This document shows positions 14,677 through 16,548 of a stretch of DNA of 16,548 nucleotides, piece by piece (position 1 is the first letter of the stretch; every line of letters starts with the position of its first letter). The stretch is from Steroidobacteraceae bacterium (GTDB lineage: Bacteria; Pseudomonadota; Gammaproteobacteria; Steroidobacterales; Steroidobacteraceae): NCBI GenBank assembly GCA_013044085.1, contig JABEVI010000057.1, positions 1 through 16,548 on the forward strand, in the 5' to 3' direction. The notes under the pieces were generated by a model, which was given only the letters and a program-made list of their open reading frames with translations, ran no database searches and was not told the DNA's origin. The translations under genes were made by a program, and so were the position numbers.

Positions 14677-16232
14677 TGGTCAAGCGAGGAGCGGGCTTGC
14701 GCTTTGTGGATATGCCGACTCGTTTGCCGCTCGACCGGCTGACCGTACCCGTACGCAAGCTCTCCGCCCGTCCGGGTGAGAGGGCGCTTGCCCGTCATCA
14801 AGCGGCGCTGCTCCTGCTGCCCGTCTCGCCCGCGACCATCGACTGGTCGGCGCTGCCGCACGCGCAGCCGCTGCGGGCATTGATCGAGGCGAAGCCGCGC
14901 AAAGGCGGTGACCTGGTGACCCTGCGCGTCGGCGAGCGGGCGCAAACCCTGCTGGTGGCCGCGATCGTCGATGCAACGATGGGTGCGTTCGAATTGCTGC
15001 AGTTCGTCGGCAAGGCCGCGCAGGCGGCCCTGCAGGAGCGGCCGCGGACCGTGCTGGTCTGGGAACTCGGACTCGAGGCGGCGCGCGCCGGGGAGGCGCT
15101 GTGCGCGGCCATGGCGGCGCTGCAGGCCGGAGCCTTCGAACTGCCACAGTTCAAATCACGGCCCGCGCCGCCGCGCCTGATGCGAATCGAGCTTGCGGCA
15201 AAGACCCGGCCGAAGGACCTCGAGCGCACGCTGGCAGGCGCCGCCGGCAACAATATCGCCCGTTGGTTGACGTCGCTGCCGCCGAACCGGCTCGATGCCG
15301 CCGGCTACCGGCGATGCCTCGAGGACTTCGCACGACTGAGCGGCATGCACCTGAGCTTCTACGGTGAACGCCGCCTGCGGCGGCTCGGCGCCGGCGCATT
15401 CCTCGCCGTCGCCCGCGGTAACGCCGCCCGTGACGCCGGCATCGCCCGGCTTTCCTACCGCCCCCCTGGCGCACGCCGCGCGGGTGCGCCGGACCTGTGC
15501 CTCGTCGGCAAGGGAATCTGCTTCGATACGGGCGGTACGAACCTGAAGGCTCACTCCGGGATGCTCGAGATGCACACGGACATGCAGGGAAGCGCCGTCG
15601 CGCTCGGCTGCCTGCACGCCCTCAGCACGCTGCGCTCGCCCCTGGCCGTCGATGGCTGGCTCGCGATCACCGAGAACCGGATCGGACCGACCGCTTACCA
15701 GCCGCAGGACATCGTCCGCGCACACAACGGCACCACGATCCAGGTCATTCACACGGACGCCGAGGGCCGCATGGTCCTCGCCGACACGCTCAGCCTCGCG
15801 GCGGCGACCCGACCGCGCGCAATCATAGACTACGCGACCCTCACCGGCGCCTGTGTGCGGGCCCTGACGGAGCGTTACAGCGGCGCGTTCACGAACCGGC
15901 TGCGGACCCGCGAAATCATCGAAGCGGCCGGCGCCTCGAGCGGCGAGCGAGTCTGGTGCTTTCCAATGGATGCGGATTTCGACACCGACCTCGACAGCAA
16001 GGTCGCCGACATCATGCAGTGCGCGGTCGATGGCAAGGGAGACCACATCCTCGCGGCGCGCTTTCTGTCGCGTTTCGTGCCGCCTCAGGTCCCGTGGCTG
16101 CACCTCGACCTGGCCGCGGGCATGCGCCGCGGCGGCCTTGGCCACATCGGCACCGACATCACCGGCTTCGGCGTTCGATTCACGCTGGAATTGCTCGCGC
16201 GGGACTGGCCCGCCGCGGCCCGCCGCGCATGA
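14676..16232 (+). CDS. Leucyl aminopeptidase family (peptidase M17) protein
   Basis: The product is 518 residues with the start taken at ATG 14676. This is a cytoplasmic metallo-aminopeptidase with a variable N-terminal domain (~1-190) and the M17 catalytic domain. The two-metal site is complete: Lys279 in VGKG, Asp284 in FDTGG, Lys291, Asp302 in HTDMQG, and Asp361/Glu363/Arg365 in HTDAEGR. The usual signature is NTDAEGR; here the first Asn is His359. Metal and catalytic residues are retained, so peptidase activity is likely, but it is not a close PepA match and no symbol is given. The start is uncertain: ATG 14676 forms TGATG with a leader ORF, TTG 14697 has GAGGAG five bases upstream, and ATG 14712 is also in frame. 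The stop overlaps pyrC by four bases (ATGA), indicating a shared transcript. Confidence 0.88.
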   Translation: MVKRGAGLRFVDMPTRLPLDRLTVPVRKLSARPGERALARHQAALLLLPVSPATIDWSALPHAQPLRALIEAKPRKGGDLVTLRVGERAQTLLVAAIVDATMGAFELLQFVGKAAQAALQERPRTVLVWELGLEAARAGEALCAAMAALQAGAFELPQFKSRPAPPRLMRIELAAKTRPKDLERTLAGAAGNNIARWLTSLPPNRLDAAGYRRCLEDFARLSGMHLSFYGERRLRRLGAGAFLAVARGNAARDAGIARLSYRPPGARRAGAPDLCLVGKGICFDTGGTNLKAHSGMLEMHTDMQGSAVALGCLHALSTLRSPLAVDGWLAITENRIGPTAYQPQDIVRAHNGTTIQVIHTDAEGRMVLADTLSLAAATRPRAIIDYATLTGACVRALTERYSGAFTNRLRTREIIEAAGASSGERVWCFPMDADFDTDLDSKVADIMQCAVDGKGDHILAARFLSRFVPPQVPWLHLDLAAGMRRGGLGHIGTDITGFGVRFTLELLARDWPAAARRA

Positions 16233-16548
16233 GCGGACTCACGATCACCCGGCCGGACGACTGGCACTTGCACCTGCGCGACGGTGCGGCCCTCGAGTCG
16301 GTCGCGCACTTCAGCGCCTCGAGGTTCGGGCGGGCAATCGTGATGCCGAACCTCAAATCGCCGGTGACGACGGTCGATCGGGCGCGCGCGTATCGCGCGC
16401 GGATCCTCGCCGCGCTGCCGGCCGGATGCGCGTTCGAGCCGCTGATGACGCTCTACCTGACCGAGAGCATGCCGATCGAGGAGATCGATCGGGCGAAGGA
16501 ATCGCTCATCGTGCACGGCGCCAAGCTCTATCCGGCCGGCGCCACCAC
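16229..16548 (+). CDS. pyrC: Dihydroorotase, N-terminal part (partial)
   Basis: 106 codons are visible before the right edge. It catalyses the reversible cyclisation of carbamoyl-aspartate to dihydroorotate in pyrimidine synthesis. The N-terminus RPDDWHLHLRDG carries the metal-binding His13 and His15 and the substrate-binding Arg17. VMPN with Asn41 follows, and AKLYPAGAT holds Lys99, the lysine that is carboxylated to bridge the two zinc ions. The closeness to E. coli PyrC over this stretch marks it as the class II (PyrC) enzyme. The ATG overlaps the aminopeptidase stop by four bases, so it probably depends on that gene's promoter. Confidence 0.95.
   Translation, partial: MSGLTITRPDDWHLHLRDGAALESVAHFSASRFGRAIVMPNLKSPVTTVDRARAYRARILAALPAGCAFEPLMTLYLTESMPIEEIDRAKESLIVHGAKLYPAGAT

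Noticed and set aside
16382..16400. CG-rich inverted repeat around GTATCGCGC in pyrC
   Set aside because: It encodes Arg-Ala-rich residues conserved in PyrC (RAxAYRxRIL). The alternating CG pattern follows from Arg/Ala codons in a GC-rich genome.

Overview
The window looks like a chromosomal segment from a high-GC gammaproteobacterium. The evidence is a metG–rnfB–nth–DUF1841 gene block, a mrp/apbC homologue facing the metG side, a homodimeric AceE-type pyruvate dehydrogenase, and a lipoyl-domain-bearing dihydrolipoamide dehydrogenase. The last feature is typical of Xanthomonadales-like gammaproteobacteria and of betaproteobacteria. The lineage assignment is an inference from gene content and order. 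No rRNA, tRNA, CRISPR array, insertion sequence or phage gene was seen. Coding density is very high, and nearly every neighbouring pair overlaps or is separated by fewer than 160 bases.

Layout from left to right: (1) the 5' part of apbC/mrp on the minus strand, running off the left edge just after the start of its P-loop; (2) a plus-strand three-gene cassette made of a cytoplasmic HEAT-repeat/Ser-Thr kinase fusion followed by two tandem PilT-like ATPases; (3) a plus-strand housekeeping run of metG, a membrane-anchorless rnfB, nth and a DUF1841 gene, almost without gaps; (4) a convergent junction only 4 bases wide, occupied by a perfect 18-bp palindrome; (5) the pyruvate dehydrogenase operon aceE-aceF-lpdA on the minus strand; (6) a 136-base divergent control region; (7) a plus-strand M17 leucyl-aminopeptidase-family gene overlapping pyrC (dihydroorotase), which runs off the right edge.

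How the genes work together: AceE, AceF and LpdA are E1, E2 and E3 of one complex converting pyruvate to acetyl-CoA, and all catalytic and lipoyl-lysine motifs are present. Nth is a base-excision-repair glycosylase whose residues line up number for number with the E. coli enzyme. The most interesting region is the kinase–PilT–PilT cassette. It sits between apbC and metG, which are divergent neighbours in E. coli. It is flanked by two imperfect copies of the same promoter-like sequence, as if it had been inserted into, or had duplicated, the ancestral apbC/metG control region. It encodes a candidate kinase-controlled motor-ATPase pair with no pilus structural genes nearby. A second regulatory candidate is a 10-codon leader ORF with a small hairpin and T-tract directly in front of the aminopeptidase–pyrC operon.
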